In this document: positions 9,595 to 16,535 of the stretch, in pieces
Layout of the letters: every line of letters starts with the position of its first letter
Numbering within the stretch: position 1 is the first letter of the stretch
DNA from: Acidimicrobiaceae bacterium
Lineage (GTDB): Bacteria; Actinomycetota; Acidimicrobiia; Acidimicrobiales; Ilumatobacteraceae
Direction: 5' to 3'
Length of the DNA: 64,000 nt
NCBI GenBank assembly: GCA_020637295.1
Contig: JACJWF010000006.1
Location: forward strand, 134,997-198,996
Position numbers and translations under genes: made by a program
Notes under the pieces: model-generated
What the model was told of the DNA's origin: nothing
Seen by the model: only the letters and a program-made list of their open reading frames with translations
Database searches by the model: none

Positions 9595-10149
9595 TCAGCC
9601 GTCGAACGTCACATCCGCTGTCTGTACCGCACCGGCGGTGCGGCCCGGCGCGGTCTGGTACTTCCAGTACAGGTTGGTGTGGGCGATCACCAGCTCCGGC
9701 GGGGGTGCACCCCACTCGCTGAGGTCCTCGGTGGTGTGGGCGTCGCTGACCAGCGTGACGTCGTAGCCACGCACGAACGCGCCGTGCAGGGTGGAACGGA
9801 TGCACGCGTCGGTCTGCGCGCCGGCGACGATCAGCCGGCCGACGCCCAGTTCGGCCAGGACGGCTTCGAGGTCGGTGGCCTCGAACGAGTCGCCGTAGTG
9901 CTTGTGCACCACGGGCTCGCCGTCGCCCCGGTCCAGCTCGGGCACGTACTCCCACGCCTCGCTGCCCTCCACCAACTGCTCGTCGGCATGCTGCACCCAC
10001 ACCACGGCGGCGCCGTCGGCACGGGCGCGGGCCACCAGTGTGTTGATGTTGGCCACCACCTCATCACGGCCGGGAGCACCGGCGACCACCCCGTTCTGGA
10101 CGTCGACGATGACGAGTGCTGTGTTCGGGCGGTCGGCAAGGGTGGTCAT
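9595..10149 (-). CDS. Isochorismatase-like cysteine hydrolase
   Basis: A 184-residue isochorismatase-fold hydrolase, a family that cleaves small amides, isochorismate or nicotinamide-like compounds. The catalytic triad is visible: Asp16 in LVIVDVQNG, the Lys in VVHKHYGDSF, and the nucleophilic Cys in GAQTDACIRST. The C-terminal WGAPPPELVIAHTNLYW resembles the family members often annotated as nicotinamidase-related or streptothricin-hydrolase-like. The ATG at 10149 was chosen because the homologous reading begins just after it; the longer upstream frame encodes an unrelated remnant. The substrate is not determined. Confidence 0.88.
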   Translation of the reverse strand: MTTLADRPNTALVIVDVQNGVVAGAPGRDEVVANINTLVARARADGAAVVWVQHADEQLVEGSEAWEYVPELDRGDGEPVVHKHYGDSFEATDLEAVLAELGVGRLIVAGAQTDACIRSTLHGAFVRGYDVTLVSDAHTTEDLSEWGAPPPELVIAHTNLYWKYQTAPGRTAGAVQTADVTFDG

Positions 10150-10657
10150 GGCGGCACCGTAGCCCGCAATCCACCGTCGCCATTTCGGGCGGGCCTGCTC
10201 GTAGGCAGTGTGGATCGCGCCGGCCCGTGCATCGAGGCGCTCGCTGAGCCACGTTTCCGGCCGGAGATCCAGGCGTTGATGGTCTCCACGTCGCTGGCAC
10301 CGACGTTCTTGCTGACATAGTCGATGAGGCGACACATGAGGCCGTTGGTCTTCCGGTGCGACCAGGACGCCCACACCTGTACCGCCGACAACGCCTCACG
10401 AGCCCAGGCCTTCAGCTCCGTATCGATCACGGCCTGCGCCTTGGCATCGATGCCACCCGACTCGTTGGAGGTCCAGCCGTCGAGCACGTCGCGGGCGTGT
10501 GACAGCTCACAACGACCTCTGGGTAGCTGCGACAGCGCTTCACCTTCAGGTGCCACTCGTCACGGCCGACCGAGTCTTCGAAGGAGTTCCTCGGCTCGCG
10601 ACACTGCCCGCAGGGGGAAGCTGATACCCGGAAACAGACGTCTGTTGTGAGATTCAC
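10146..10657 (-). pseudogene. Frameshifted remnant of an unrecognised gene
   Basis: Two overlapping minus-strand frames both show coding-like codon use but neither makes a complete protein. The first (10657 to about 10500) carries FEDSVGRDEWHLKVKRC. The second (about 10520 down to 10146) carries a helical segment with AQAVIDTELKAWAREAL and VSKNVGASDVETINAWI. A one-base shift near 10500-10520 would join them. The first frame opens with a GTG inside the palindrome at 10633-10665, so the 5' end may also be lost. I do not recognise the family. It lies just downstream of tRNA-Val, where integrated elements often leave debris, but nothing identifies it as an integrase. Confidence 0.4.
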
Positions 10658-10665
10658 AACAGACG
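10633..10665. repeat. Overlapping perfect palindromes after tRNA-Val
   Basis: A 12-bp perfect inverted repeat (10639-10650 and 10654-10665, arm CGTCTGTTGTGA, 3-base loop) starts 3 bases beyond the tRNA-Val 3' end. It overlaps a second palindrome, AACAGACGTCTGTT (10633-10646). On the tRNA strand the hairpin is placed like a terminator, though no U run follows. It could also be a dyad for a regulator or the scar of an element. Confidence 0.7.
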
Positions 10666-10667
10666 AG

Positions 10668-10740
10668 TGGGCGCAGAGGGACTCGAACCCCCGACCTATG
10701 CCTTGTAAGGGCAGTGCTCTACCAACTGAGCTATACGCCC
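10668..10740 (-). tRNA. tRNA-Val(TAC)
   Basis: A full cloverleaf reads on the minus strand: acceptor GGGCGTA pairs with TGCGCCC plus discriminator A, D-arm GCTC/GAGC, anticodon loop CTTACAA giving TAC, and T-arm with GGTTCGAGTCC. The CCA is not encoded. A TAGGCT hexamer (10757-10762) 16 bases upstream is a plausible -10 element. Confidence 0.95.
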
Positions 10741-10764
10741 GCAGAGCGGGAAGCCGAGCCTACC

Positions 10765-10833
10765 GCCGCCCATCCAGGCCCGTCCCCGCCGCCCATCCAG
10801 GCCCGTCCCCGCCGCCCATCCAGGCCCGTCCCC
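10765..10833. repeat. Three perfect 23-bp tandem repeats
   Basis: Three identical head-to-tail copies of a 23-base unit (10765-10787, 10788-10810, 10811-10833) containing CATCCAGGCCCG sit just upstream of tRNA-Val on its own strand. They have no spacers, so this is not a CRISPR array. A further degenerate C-rich stretch continues to about 10866. No gene is visible between 10741 and 11026. Confidence 0.9.
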
Positions 10834-10865
10834 GCCCCCTCCCGGGCCCATCCCCTCCCCTCCCA

Positions 10866-10926
10866 CCCCGAACTTGTCGCGGCCCGACCACGAATTTCTC
10901 CGGCCACGGCCGCGACAACTTCGGGG
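10866..10926. repeat. Long inverted repeat downstream of the inositol-phosphatase gene
   Basis: Two 19-base arms (10866-10884 and 10908-10926) match with a single central mismatch and are separated by 23 bases. The right arm runs straight into a G-rich flank, GGGGAAGGGCGGGGCACGGG, that is nearly repeated after the palindrome at 42745-42772. It could terminate the upstream minus-strand gene but has no U tract. It may belong to a repeat family. Confidence 0.75.
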
Positions 10927-11026
10927 GAAGGGCGGGGCACGGGGCGGGCGCGGGCGGGCGCGTTCAGATGCGGCGGGGGGCGCGTTCAGGGGCGCGAGGG
11001 CGCACGCCCCGCCGCGCGGCCGGGGT

Positions 11027-11773
11027 TCAGGGGCGGCGGGCCGCGACGAGCGACTCGAGGAGCTCGGGCGTGGCCGCGGCCAGGACGGTGCGGCGGGAGG
11101 TGTGATCCAGCGTGACCAGATCGTCGCCGTGCAGCTCGGTCGTCACGACACCGGCCTCGTGGCAGATCAGCACGGAGGCCAGGTAATCCCACACCCCGTG
11201 GGCCGGTGGGTCCACGCAGTCCACGTAGCCATCCAGCACCCCTGCCGCCACCAGGCACAGGTCCAACGCGACGGCGCCGAAGACGCGGCTCTGGCGGTAG
11301 CCGAGCGGGCGCGGCGGCAGGCCGTTGAGGCCGACGATCGACTCCCCCACCTCCCGGCAGCCGGAGCCCTGCAGGCGCACGCCGTCGCACCACGCGCCCT
11401 CGCCGCGCACGGCCCAGTAGCGCACACCACTGGCCTGGTTGACCACCAGCGCCGCGGCCGGGCCGTGGGCGTCCACCAGGCACTGGGCGGTGGCGAACCA
11501 GGGCACGCCGCGAGCGGCGTTGGTGGAGCCGTCGATCGGGTCGATGACCACCACCTCGCCGGTGCCGGCGGCCCCGACCTCGAAGCCACTCTCCTCCGAC
11601 AACACGCCCACACCGGCCCGGCGCAGCACGCCGAGCGCTGCCTCGTCGGCCACCAGATCGAGCGCGTACTGGCCGTCGCGCAGCCCGCTGGGGCCGAAGT
11701 CGCGCACCCCGGCGAAGGCTGCGGCCACGGTGTCGGCAACGGTGTGGAGCAGGTCCAATCGGTCGGGGTTCAT
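11027..11773 (-). CDS. Inositol monophosphatase family protein
   Basis: A 248-residue Mg-dependent phosphatase of the IMPase/FBPase/CysQ superfamily. The metal-binding motifs are in order: LSEES (Glu-Glu), DPIDGSTNAARG (the DPxDGT/S signature), and VWDYLAS near the C-terminus. Possible substrates include inositol phosphate, 3'-phosphoadenosine phosphate or histidinol phosphate; the sequence does not separate these. The his operon in this window lacks an obvious histidinol phosphatase, so a HisN role is worth keeping in mind but is only inference. ATG start at 11773. Confidence 0.9.
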   Translation of the reverse strand: MNPDRLDLLHTVADTVAAAFAGVRDFGPSGLRDGQYALDLVADEAALGVLRRAGVGVLSEESGFEVGAAGTGEVVVIDPIDGSTNAARGVPWFATAQCLVDAHGPAAALVVNQASGVRYWAVRGEGAWCDGVRLQGSGCREVGESIVGLNGLPPRPLGYRQSRVFGAVALDLCLVAAGVLDGYVDCVDPPAHGVWDYLASVLICHEAGVVTTELHGDDLVTLDHTSRRTVLAAATPELLESLVAARRP

Positions 11774-11829
11774 CGCCCTCGCACGGTAGTGTCGCTGGCA
11801 GCCGCCCGCCTCACCCCTGAAAGGACTCC

Positions 11830-12399
11830 GTGGCCGTCATCGATGTCGCCGGATTCGTCGCCGACCTCAAGGGTCATGCGGTCGACCACGGCTTCCACGT
11901 GCACGACGAGCGCCATTTCGTGGAGACCTACTCCCTCCGCCAGCTGTGGGAGGTCGACCTCCACCCGGAGGAAGCGTGCAGCGGCCCCATCGACCTGCAC
12001 CTGTCGCTGGAGGTGGACCCACGGGCCCTCCTCGGCTTCGAGGACGAGGTGCTGAAGCTGGAGGACCCGGAGGACGACCCGCCCACCGGGTTCACCTTCC
12101 CCCTGCTGTTCACCTGGACGCTCCCGCCGCTGCCCCACCCGCCGGACCTGCTGGTGCTTGCCACCGAGCTGGCCGGTGTCGGCGGCATCAGCTTGCCGGT
12201 GGAGGTCTCGGCGATCGACAGCTTCGCCTCCGTCACCGACGCGCCGGAGCGCAGCCTCAGCATGGTGGCCCGCATCCCCATCGACCTCGCCGACGTCTAC
12301 CTGGCCAACGACAAGCCGTTCTGCGACACGCTGGACCGCTGCCGGGACATCAGCCTGTTCTTGCTCGAGCGAGCCGACCTGTGGCTCGGCGAGGACTGA
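11830..12399 (+). CDS. Conserved protein of unknown function
   Basis: A 189-residue soluble acidic protein with no family I recognise. It begins at a GTG with GAAAGGA a few bases upstream. Codon use is strongly GC3-biased, typical of a real gene here. The middle has a proline-rich segment (about residues 91-105) flanked by charged stretches, and the end has CRDISLFLLERADLWLG. There are no signal peptide or membrane segments. It starts 56 bp from the divergent inositol phosphatase gene and is followed after about 100 bp by a small acidic protein with the same type of ribosome site. Confidence 0.75.
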   Translation: MAVIDVAGFVADLKGHAVDHGFHVHDERHFVETYSLRQLWEVDLHPEEACSGPIDLHLSLEVDPRALLGFEDEVLKLEDPEDDPPTGFTFPLLFTWTLPPLPHPPDLLVLATELAGVGGISLPVEVSAIDSFASVTDAPERSLSMVARIPIDLADVYLANDKPFCDTLDRCRDISLFLLERADLWLGED

Positions 12400-12496
12400 A
12401 CCCGGCCACCGCACCCTTCGCATCCTCTCTCCACCCTCCGTTCATCCATCCACCCCAGCCCATCTGATCCGAAGCCCACCACCGAAAGGCACCGTC

Positions 12497-12796
12497 ATGC
12501 GAGTGAGCGAACTGATCGACATGTTGAAGGACCAGCCACCGGACGCCGAGGTGGAACTGGCCATCGTCGCCCCGGTGAACGAGGACGATGACGAGGACAT
12601 CACCGTCGACCGCTACTCCATCGAGGGCATGCTGCCCTGGCAGGACGAGGACGACGACGGCAACGAGGAGGAGTTGGTCATCTGGCTGGTGGGCGGCGAG
12701 GACGACGACGTGGACGCCTTCCTCGATGCCATCGAGGAGCAACAGGCCCACGACCACGACCACGACCACGGCGACGGCCACCACCATCACCACTGA
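12497..12796 (+). CDS. Small acidic protein with histidine-rich C-terminus
   Basis: A 99-residue protein with start ATG at 12497 preceded by GAAAGG. The N-terminus (VSELIDMLKDQPPDAEVEL) looks like a folded helix-strand unit. The middle is extremely rich in Asp and Glu. The last 15 or so residues alternate His and Asp and end in five His. Such a tail suggests binding of Ni, Co, Zn or Cu, but no partner is visible. Its stop is 21 bases from the convergent ClC gene. Confidence 0.75.
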   Translation: MRVSELIDMLKDQPPDAEVELAIVAPVNEDDDEDITVDRYSIEGMLPWQDEDDDGNEEELVIWLVGGEDDDVDAFLDAIEEQQAHDHDHDHGDGHHHHH

Positions 12797-12817
12797 GCGA
12801 CGCGACGGCGGGTTGGC

Positions 12818-14131
12818 TCAGCCGCCGCCGGAACGGCCCGCGGCAGGCACGAACGCGGGATGGGTGGCCACCCGTTGTGTGGTGTAGATGCCGCGGTGCG
12901 ACGAGAAGATGTAGGCCACGACGCAGGCAATGGCGAACAGCGCCACGGCGTCCCCGCCGAACAGCTCCACGCCCATGATCGTGCAGGCCAGCGGCGTGTT
13001 GGTGGCGCCGGCAAACACCGCGACGAACCCGATGCCCGCCATCAACGGGATCGGCACATCGAGCAGCCGACCCATCGTCACCCCCAGCGTTGCGCCGATG
13101 ACGAACAGGGGCGTCACCTCACCGCCGGGAAAGCCGGTGCCCACGGTGACAGCCGTGAACACGATCTTCCAGGCGAATGCCATCGCCACGATGCCCGCCC
13201 CACCAGCGGTGGCCCCGGCAGCAAGCGGCAGCGACAGGCCGAGGTAGTCGCGGGTGCCGGCCAACTCCATCAGGGCCAGCACCACCAGACCGCCGGCCAG
13301 CGGGCGCAACGGGGGCCAGCGGAGGAACCGGCCGGCGGAGTGCTTCACCGCGTGGGTGAGCGCCACGAACGCCAGGCTGGCGAGACCGAACGCCAGCCCG
13401 GCGACGGCTACCTTGGCGGCCAGCGCAGCCGTGAGCTCCACGTCGAGGCGGGGCTGGACGGCGTGGTGCACGCCGAGGCCGCGGACCACCAGGTCGCCCA
13501 CCAGCGACGCCGCCAGCGCAGGCGCCAGCGCCTCGTAGCGCACCCGCCCGATGGCCTGCACCTCCAGGCCGAACACGCACCCGGCGATGGGCACACCGAA
13601 CACGGCGCCGAAGCCGCCGGAGATGGCGGCGATCAGCATCAGCCGGCGATCCTCCCGGTTGAGGCGGGCCAGTCGTGACACGGCGTCGGTGAGGCTGCCG
13701 GACATCTGGATGGCAGTGCCCTCACGGCCCGCCGACCCTCCGAGAATGTGGGTGACTACGGTGCCGCCGAACACCAGCGGCGCCAGGCGGCGAGGCACCC
13801 AGGCGACCGGATCGTGGATCTCCTCGATGATGAGGGAGTTGCCGCCACCCGACCGCCCGCCGAGGTAGTGGTACACCAGCCCGACGGCCAGACCGCCAGC
13901 AGGCAGCAGCCAGACCAACCAACCATTGGTCACACGGGTGTCCGTGGCCCAGCGCAACGCCTCAAGGAAGCCGGCGGACGACAGGCCGGCCAGCACACCC
14001 ACCACCGCGCCCATCGCCACCCAGCGAACGAGGTGCCCCACCAGGCGGGCCTGGGCGGCCAGGTTCGACCGCATCGCCGCGACGGTGGCTGCACCGGCGC
14101 GGCCAGGCTGCGGAGCGGTGGGGTCGGGCAT
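12818..14131 (-). CDS. ClC-family transporter with CLC-F (fluoride/proton antiporter) motifs
   Basis: A 437-residue polytopic membrane protein of the ClC superfamily. Three signature stretches are visible: GGGNSLIIEEIHDP in place of the chloride-type GSGIP loop; GSAGREGTAIQ, with gating Glu137 and Thr where chloride ClCs have Pro; and GFPGGEVTPLF. GREGT, the GNNLI-like loop and GGEVTP are, as I know the family, marks of the CLC-F fluoride/H+ antiporters rather than Cl- carriers. GLEVQA carries the second acidic position. Divergent from the marR-ClC pair with an 80-base gap. No fluoride riboswitch is recognisable in the upstream 80 bases. Confidence 0.88.
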   Translation of the reverse strand: MPDPTAPQPGRAGAATVAAMRSNLAAQARLVGHLVRWVAMGAVVGVLAGLSSAGFLEALRWATDTRVTNGWLVWLLPAGGLAVGLVYHYLGGRSGGGNSLIIEEIHDPVAWVPRRLAPLVFGGTVVTHILGGSAGREGTAIQMSGSLTDAVSRLARLNREDRRLMLIAAISGGFGAVFGVPIAGCVFGLEVQAIGRVRYEALAPALAASLVGDLVVRGLGVHHAVQPRLDVELTAALAAKVAVAGLAFGLASLAFVALTHAVKHSAGRFLRWPPLRPLAGGLVVLALMELAGTRDYLGLSLPLAAGATAGGAGIVAMAFAWKIVFTAVTVGTGFPGGEVTPLFVIGATLGVTMGRLLDVPIPLMAGIGFVAVFAGATNTPLACTIMGVELFGGDAVALFAIACVVAYIFSSHRGIYTTQRVATHPAFVPAAGRSGGG

Positions 14132-14211
14132 CAGCGGGCCAGCGTATCCCCGCCGCCGGTTTCACCGGAATCTCCTGAGGAATCCGCCGGGGCCCGGAGG
14201 TAACGTGCAGT

Positions 14212-14703
14212 GTGCAACAGTTGCAGGAGCCACGAACACCAGCAGCGCAGCTGGACGCGGTCACCGACGCACTTCTCTCGGCATCCCGTGGGCTGGTGGC
14301 GGTCGCCGCCCGCTCGCTCGGCGGGCTCGACGACGACGTGACCCTCCCCCAGTACCGTGCGCTCGTCGTCCTCGCCGTCCATGGCGACCAACAGGTCGGC
14401 CAGCTCGCCGAGGCGCTCGACGTCCACCCGTCCACGATGACCCGCATGTGCGACCGGCTGGTCCGCAAGGGGTTGGTCACCCGTCGCCGCTCTGCCGGCA
14501 GCCGCAGGGCCACCACCGTGTCACTCTCTCCTGCCGGCCAGGCCGTTGTGGACGCGGTGGTCACCGCCCGCCGTCGGGAGATCCGTCGCATCGTCCGACG
14601 CATCCCCGCGGACGCTCGCACCGCCGCCGTCGAGGCGCTCACCGCATTCGCCGACGCTGCCGGGGAAGAACTCACCTCCGGGTCCGAACTGGGGTGGTCA
14701 TGA
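14212..14703 (+). CDS. MarR-family transcriptional regulator
   Basis: A 163-residue winged-helix regulator. The helix-turn-helix lies around VGQLAEALDVHPSTMTRMCDRL, followed by the wing LVRKGLVTRRRSAGSRR. The GTG start at 14212 has GGAGG 11 bases upstream. A TGCAAC-A-GTTGCA dyad overlaps the start codon and could be its own operator. The stop overlaps the ClC start (ATGA at 14700), so regulator and transporter are made together. The ligand is unknown; the context suggests an ion- or acid-related signal (inference). Confidence 0.9.
   Translation: MQQLQEPRTPAAQLDAVTDALLSASRGLVAVAARSLGGLDDDVTLPQYRALVVLAVHGDQQVGQLAEALDVHPSTMTRMCDRLVRKGLVTRRRSAGSRRATTVSLSPAGQAVVDAVVTARRREIRRIVRRIPADARTAAVEALTAFADAAGEELTSGSELGWS
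14213..14225. promoter_or_regulatory. Candidate MarR operator (TGCAAC-N-GTTGCA)
   Basis: A perfect 6-1-6 dyad overlaps the GTG start of the marR gene in the 80-base divergent region. Autoregulation at a dyad over the start is common for MarR proteins, but binding is not shown by sequence alone. Confidence 0.4.
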
Positions 14704-16004
14704 ATCGCACCAGCTGGATCCCCGCCCACCGCCAGGAGGAACTGCGATCGCTGGTCCAGCGATCACGCCAGGTCGTGCTGCTCGCCGCGCTCACCGGCGC
14801 CATCACCGGGCTGATCGTCGCCGGATTCGAAGCTCTGGCCGCCGAGGTGCTGTTCGATCGGGTGCTCGAGATGAGCCCATGGGTGGCAGCGTGGCTGCCT
14901 GGCCTCGGGCTGCTCGTCGGTCTGGCCATCAGAAAGTGGATCGGGCGCGGCGTGTCCCCGTCCACCACGGACGAGTACCTTCACGCCTTCCACGATCCGC
15001 ACCATCGCCTGGGGTTGCGTGCGCTGATCGCCCGCATGCTGGCCGCCGTGGCCACCATCGGGTCCGGCGTGCCGATGGGCATGGAGGGCCCGTCCCTGTA
15101 TGCCGGCGCCACACTCGGCGGCGAGATCCAGAAGCGCCTGCCCGGCACGTTCCGCGCCGCCGACCGTCGCCTGCTGATGACGGCCGGCGCCGCCGCCGGC
15201 GTGGCCGCGATCTTCAAGGCGCCTGCCACCGGGGCAGTGTTCGCCCTCGAGGTCCCCTACCAGGACGACCTGGCCCGCCGCATGCTGCTGCCCGCCATGG
15301 TGGCCAGCGCCACCGGCTACCTGTCCTTCGTGGCCATCCACGGCACCACGGCGCTGTTCCCGGTGGAGGGCATCTCCGGCTTCGTGGCCAAGGACCTCGC
15401 CGGGGCGGCGGTCCTCGGGATCATCGGCGGGCTCAGCGCGAGGGCGTTCGGCAAGATGATCCGCGACGCCAAGAGCATCGCGGCCGGCGGCCACAGCTGG
15501 TCGCTCACCGTCGTGGCAGGGCTGGTGATCGCCGGCATGTTCGGCCTCGGCCGCCTGCTCACCGGCGAGTCGCTGGTGCTCGGCTCGGGCTACGACGTGC
15601 TCAGCTGGGCCGCCGAGCCGCAGCGCGGCATCTGGTTGCTGCTCGCCATGTTGGCCATCCGCAGCATCGGCACGTCCGCCGGGGTCGCCGGCGGCGGCGC
15701 CGGCGGGTTGTTCATCCCGTTGGTGGTCGGTGGCGCGCTGATCGGGTCGATGGTGGGGCGAGCAGTGAACCACACCGACCTCACGCTCTTCATCGTCATC
15801 GGCGTGTCCGCCTTCCTCGGCGCCGGCTACCGCGTGCCGCTGGCGGCCGTGATGTTCGTGGCCGAGACCACCGGACGGCCGTCGTTCATCGTTCCCGGGC
15901 TCATCGCCGCCGTCGCCGCCGAGCTGGTGATGGGCCAGTCCTCCGTCACCACCTACCAGCGGTCCACGATCATGACCCGGGGCGCGGACGACGGGCCACG
16001 GTAG
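14700..16004 (+). CDS. ClC-family chloride channel/transporter
   Basis: A 434-residue ClC membrane protein, distinct from the divergent ClC gene. The motif GSGVPMGMEGPSLYAG corresponds to the GREGP loop, with gating Glu129 kept and Arg replaced by Met. AIFKAPATGAVFALEVPY carries the second acidic residue, and GGGAGGLFIPLVVGG matches the GxFxP filter motif. These are the chloride-type signatures. No C-terminal CBS domains are present. It is translationally coupled to the upstream marR through ATGA. Whether it is channel or antiporter is not settled by the visible motifs. Confidence 0.9.
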   Translation: MNRTSWIPAHRQEELRSLVQRSRQVVLLAALTGAITGLIVAGFEALAAEVLFDRVLEMSPWVAAWLPGLGLLVGLAIRKWIGRGVSPSTTDEYLHAFHDPHHRLGLRALIARMLAAVATIGSGVPMGMEGPSLYAGATLGGEIQKRLPGTFRAADRRLLMTAGAAAGVAAIFKAPATGAVFALEVPYQDDLARRMLLPAMVASATGYLSFVAIHGTTALFPVEGISGFVAKDLAGAAVLGIIGGLSARAFGKMIRDAKSIAAGGHSWSLTVVAGLVIAGMFGLGRLLTGESLVLGSGYDVLSWAAEPQRGIWLLLAMLAIRSIGTSAGVAGGGAGGLFIPLVVGGALIGSMVGRAVNHTDLTLFIVIGVSAFLGAGYRVPLAAVMFVAETTGRPSFIVPGLIAAVAAELVMGQSSVTTYQRSTIMTRGADDGPR

Positions 16005-16070
16005 CGGGGCGCCGCCGTCACGCCGCCGTCAGGCAGCCGGGCCGGCCGTGCCGGCCGGTGCCGCACAGCC

Positions 16071-16451
16071 TCACGGCTCGACCACGATCCAGCCACGCCG
16101 CTGCAGTTCCGCCGCCAGCCGGTCGTCGGAGAAGCCGCGCAACGCCGGGTCTGCGGCGGGCGCACGCGGCGAGGATTGCCGCCGCACCGGGGCGGGGCTC
16201 GACGGCACCGGTGCGGCATGCGGCCCCGACCCCACCTCGCCTGTCTCCCGCCGGTGCTCGTCCTCCTGCAGACGCTCGATCAGCTCGGCGGCTTCCTGCG
16301 CGGTGAACTTGCCGGCTGCCTGCCGCTGGGTGAACCCCATCGGCCCGCGGGCGTCGCGGAAGTCGGCATGGCCGGCGCGCTGCAGCAACTCCAGCAGTTC
16401 CTTCACCTGCCGCCCGGAAGCCGGCGGCCCGGACGCCTGACCGAATGCCAT
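16071..16451 (-). CDS. Conserved actinobacterial protein of unknown function
   Basis: A 126-residue protein. The N-terminal block (residues about 1-60: MAFGQASGPPASGRQVKELL, then HADFRDARGPMGFTQRQAAG) is highly patterned and resembles a family seen in actinobacteria without known function. A low-complexity Ser/Pro/Arg linker follows. The end has a short helical motif, ALRGFSDDRLAAELQRRGWI, like C-terminal peripheral helices of small actinobacterial proteins. ATG at 16451 was chosen because the conserved block begins there. Divergent from the serine hydrolase gene with 84 bases between them. Confidence 0.75.
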   Translation of the reverse strand: MAFGQASGPPASGRQVKELLELLQRAGHADFRDARGPMGFTQRQAAGKFTAQEAAELIERLQEDEHRRETGEVGSGPHAAPVPSSPAPVRRQSSPRAPAADPALRGFSDDRLAAELQRRGWIVVEP

Positions 16452-16535
16452 GCCGACAGTCTGCCGAGTCGCGCCGCCGGGCGGATCCGCGGATCGAGGT
16501 CCGCCGTCGGACCCGGCTCCACCGGCACAGGTACC

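Noticed and set aside
10765..10833. Possible CRISPR array
   Set aside because: The three 23-base repeats are directly adjacent with no spacers, and no cas genes are near.
10874..12055. A 393-codon plus-strand frame over the inositol-phosphatase gene
   Set aside because: It is antisense to a gene with complete metal-binding motifs and shows no pattern of its own.
14132..14211. Fluoride riboswitch upstream of the CLC-F-like gene
   Set aside because: The conserved GGNGATGG and matching downstream elements are not present in the 80-base leader.
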